Assembly: GCF_030403745.1 (NCBI RefSeq)
Contig: NZ_JAQMWP010000002.1
Location: 1-64,000, forward strand
From: Streptomyces sp. S.PB5
GTDB taxonomy: Bacteria; Actinomycetota; Actinomycetes; Streptomycetales; Streptomycetaceae
Direction: 5' to 3'
DNA: 64,000 nt
Shown: positions 62,520 to 64,000 of the stretch, piece after piece
Layout of the letters: each line of letters begins with the position of its first letter
How positions within the stretch are numbered: position 1 is the first letter of the stretch
Notes under the pieces: generated by a model
The model's input: the letters and a program-made list of their open reading frames with translations, nothing else
Told to the model about the DNA's origin: nothing
The model's database searches: none
Translations under genes and position numbers: made by a program

Positions 62520-64000
62520 TTGAACACCACGCCCGCACCCGACAGCCCGGTCCACACCCCCATGCGAGGCATCCCCACCACGGAGGCTCCCGGGCGGCCC
62601 CGGACCGGACGGACGGCCACCGCGGCACCCCGTCCGCAGGAATGGGTTCCGGAGCAGGGGCGGGGTGCCGAGGGAGGACGGCACTCGGCGGAGGGGCGAG
62701 GCTTGGGGGAGGTAACGGCCCCAAGTCGGGAAGGAAGTGCGGCAAGCCCAGATCAGGAACGGGTTCCCAGGCAGGGCAGTACCCCCGCGCCCAGGACCCG
62801 GCCGAACACCGCCTGGCTGCGCGGCACCTTCACCGACCTCCTGGACCATCCCGACCCGCACACCGCGGCCCAGTCAGCCGCCGTGGAGAACCTGCTGCGC
62901 TGCTGGGTACGCGAAGCCGACGTCCCCACTCCCGCCGACGACACCCTCCACATCCCCCTGCCCGCCAGCGGTACCGCTCTGCTCGCCCCCGTCCACTACT
63001 GGTCCCCGACGGGCTGCCATCGCTTCGGCCCGCCTCGCCTCGCCGGTGCCCCCGAACAGTCGCCGCCCGTCGACGCCGTCACGCTCGCGGCACTGTTCAC
63101 CAGGGAGAGCTTGGAGGAGAGCCCCGCCACACCGGCCGACGGCACCGACCTCGTCGCGCGCGTAGCCGACTCCGTCCGCCGAATCGCCACCTTCATCAGC
63201 GAGCGCAGGAAGCATCCTTCCGACGAGCCAGACCTCTTCCTCGCCGCCGAACAGGCTCTGGTCCTCGGCCATCCCCTGCACCCGACACCGAAAGGCCGTG
63301 AGGGGCTCTCCGAGGTCGAAGCGCGGTTGTACTCACCCGAGTTGCGCGGTTCCTTCCCTCTCCACTGGATCGCTGTCGCTCCTTCCGTACTCGCCACCGA
63401 CTCGGCCTGGACCGAGCGAGGACGCCCGATCCCCGCCGCACAGCTCACGGCGCGCCTCGCCGAGTCCGGACTTGGCCTGCCCTTCCCCGACGGTCATGCG
63501 CTGCTGCCGCTGCACCCCTGGCAGGCTCGAGAGGTTCGGCATCACCCCGCGGCGGCGGCCCTGTTCGACGCGGGATTGCTCCGGGACCTCGGAGCACATG
63601 GCTCTCCATGGCATCCCACCTCCTCTGTACGTACCGTTCACCGCTCCGGCGCCCCTGCCATGCTCAAGCTGTCCCTGGGCCTGCGCATCACCAACTCCCG
63701 CCGTGAAAATCTCCGTAAGGAACTCCATCGGGGCGTCGAGGTCCACCGCCTTCTGCGCAGCGGGCTCGCCGAACAGTGGCAGGCCGCTCATCCCGGTTTC
63801 GACATCGTCCGCGACCCGGCCTGGCTCGCCGTAGATGGGCCGGACGGCAGCCCCGTGCCGGGACTGGACGTGATGATCCGGCACAATCCGTTCCGCCCCA
63901 CCGACGACGTCTCCTGCATCGCGGGGCTCGTCTCACCCCGGCCCTGTGTGCGGGAGAGCACCGATACCTGCACCGATACACGCACAGACACTGGCACCGA
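62520..64000 (+). CDS. IucA/IucC-family NIS siderophore synthetase, 3' end beyond window
   Basis: The frame is open from TTG 62520 to the window end (493 codons). From about codon 98 it matches IucA/IucC: LHIPLPASGTALLAPVHYWS, AEQALVLGHPLHPTPKGREG, LLPLHPWQAREV, SVRTVHRSGAPAMLKLSLGL followed by ITNSRREN, and IRHNPF. These are the ATP- and carboxylate-binding motifs of NIS synthetases, which condense citrate-type acids with amines. The first ~95 codons are Pro/Gly/Arg-rich low complexity. GAGGA lies 8 nt before the TTG. ATG 62562 is an alternative. The stop lies outside the window. Confidence 0.87.
   Translation, partial: MNTTPAPDSPVHTPMRGIPTTEAPGRPRTGRTATAAPRPQEWVPEQGRGAEGGRHSAEGRGLGEVTAPSREGSAASPDQERVPRQGSTPAPRTRPNTAWLRGTFTDLLDHPDPHTAAQSAAVENLLRCWVREADVPTPADDTLHIPLPASGTALLAPVHYWSPTGCHRFGPPRLAGAPEQSPPVDAVTLAALFTRESLEESPATPADGTDLVARVADSVRRIATFISERRKHPSDEPDLFLAAEQALVLGHPLHPTPKGREGLSEVEARLYSPELRGSFPLHWIAVAPSVLATDSAWTERGRPIPAAQLTARLAESGLGLPFPDGHALLPLHPWQAREVRHHPAAAALFDAGLLRDLGAHGSPWHPTSSVRTVHRSGAPAMLKLSLGLRITNSRRENLRKELHRGVEVHRLLRSGLAEQWQAAHPGFDIVRDPAWLAVDGPDGSPVPGLDVMIRHNPFRPTDDVSCIAGLVSPRPCVRESTDTCTDTRTDTGT

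Noticed and set aside
62366..63301. 311-codon Arg/Pro-rich ORF overlapping the siderophore synthetase
   Set aside because: It is in a different phase from the IucA/IucC frame, which shows clear family motifs to the window end. Composition is that of a shadow frame.

Overview
This window is chromosomal DNA of a Streptomyces species. The sequence is very GC-rich with GC-rich third codon positions, starts are often GTG, several genes appear to be leaderless, and the gene order from the 3' end of an rRNA operon through osaC-osaA-osaB, ftsK, rimO-pgsA-cinA-clgR, lhr, recA-recX, a glutamate ABC transporter, miaB/miaA/dapF, a RelA/SpoT homologue and hflX is the conserved core order I know from the S. 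coelicolor SCO57xx-58xx region. It is a housekeeping stretch with two more variable spots: the repeat-rich gap at about 20.2-20.7 kb and the right end (57-64 kb).

Layout. 0-1.25 kb: 23S rRNA tail, 5S rRNA, a shortened DegT-type aminotransferase gene and tRNA-Thr(GGT). 1.26-10.8 kb: osmotic-stress signalling genes, with a SpoIIE-type phosphatase/anti-sigma protein (OsaC) divergent from a poly-HAMP hybrid histidine kinase (OsaA) and an orphan-type receiver (OsaB). 10.9-18.6 kb: FtsK DNA translocase, a RodZ-like protein, then a translationally overlapping rimO-pgsA-cinA run ending in the Clp-gene regulator ClgR. 18.6-26.7 kb: an SDR oxidoreductase, an endonuclease VIII-like glycosylase, a giant Lhr helicase and a small prenyltransferase-fold protein. 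26.8-31.1 kb: DUF3046, an AI-2E-type permease, a small ABM-like protein, and recA-recX. recA carries both a LexA-type SOS box and a very good PafBC-type promoter. 31.1-34.0 kb: cysteine dioxygenase and rhodanese, preceded by a cysteine-containing short leader ORF, then an FAD monooxygenase. 34.2-39.9 kb: gluABCD transporter with the divergent GluR/GluK two-component system. 39.9-45.2 kb: TAXI binding protein, MazG-like protein, a KhtTU-type antiporter pair and a second (NarL/DegU-like) two-component system. 45.4-57.2 kb: tRNA modification (miaB, miaA), dapF, RSH (p)ppGpp enzyme, M1 peptidase, HflX. 57.2-59.9 kb: two tandem paralogous lipoprotein serine proteases. 60.6-64.0 kb: start of an NIS siderophore locus (diaminobutyrate-type aminotransferase, then an IucA/IucC synthetase cut by the window end).

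How they work together. Genome maintenance (FtsK, RecA/RecX, Nei, Lhr), tRNA/ribosome modification (RimO, MiaB, MiaA, HflX) and stress sensing (Osa system, ClgR, RSH) dominate. The most noteworthy observations are the leaderless cysteine-containing leader ORF upstream of cysteine dioxygenase, a 30-bp minisatellite inserted in frame in the siderophore aminotransferase, a roughly 160-residue Gly/Tyr-rich extension on RecX, an apparently dead DegT aminotransferase remnant, a shared Trp-rich module in the tandem proteases, a run of genes with a -10 box exactly 6-7 nt before the start codon, and a 15-copy heptamer array. Most start choices were made from ribosome-binding sites, family N-termini and overlap geometry. 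Species and gene-name assignments rest on recognition from memory, not on a search.
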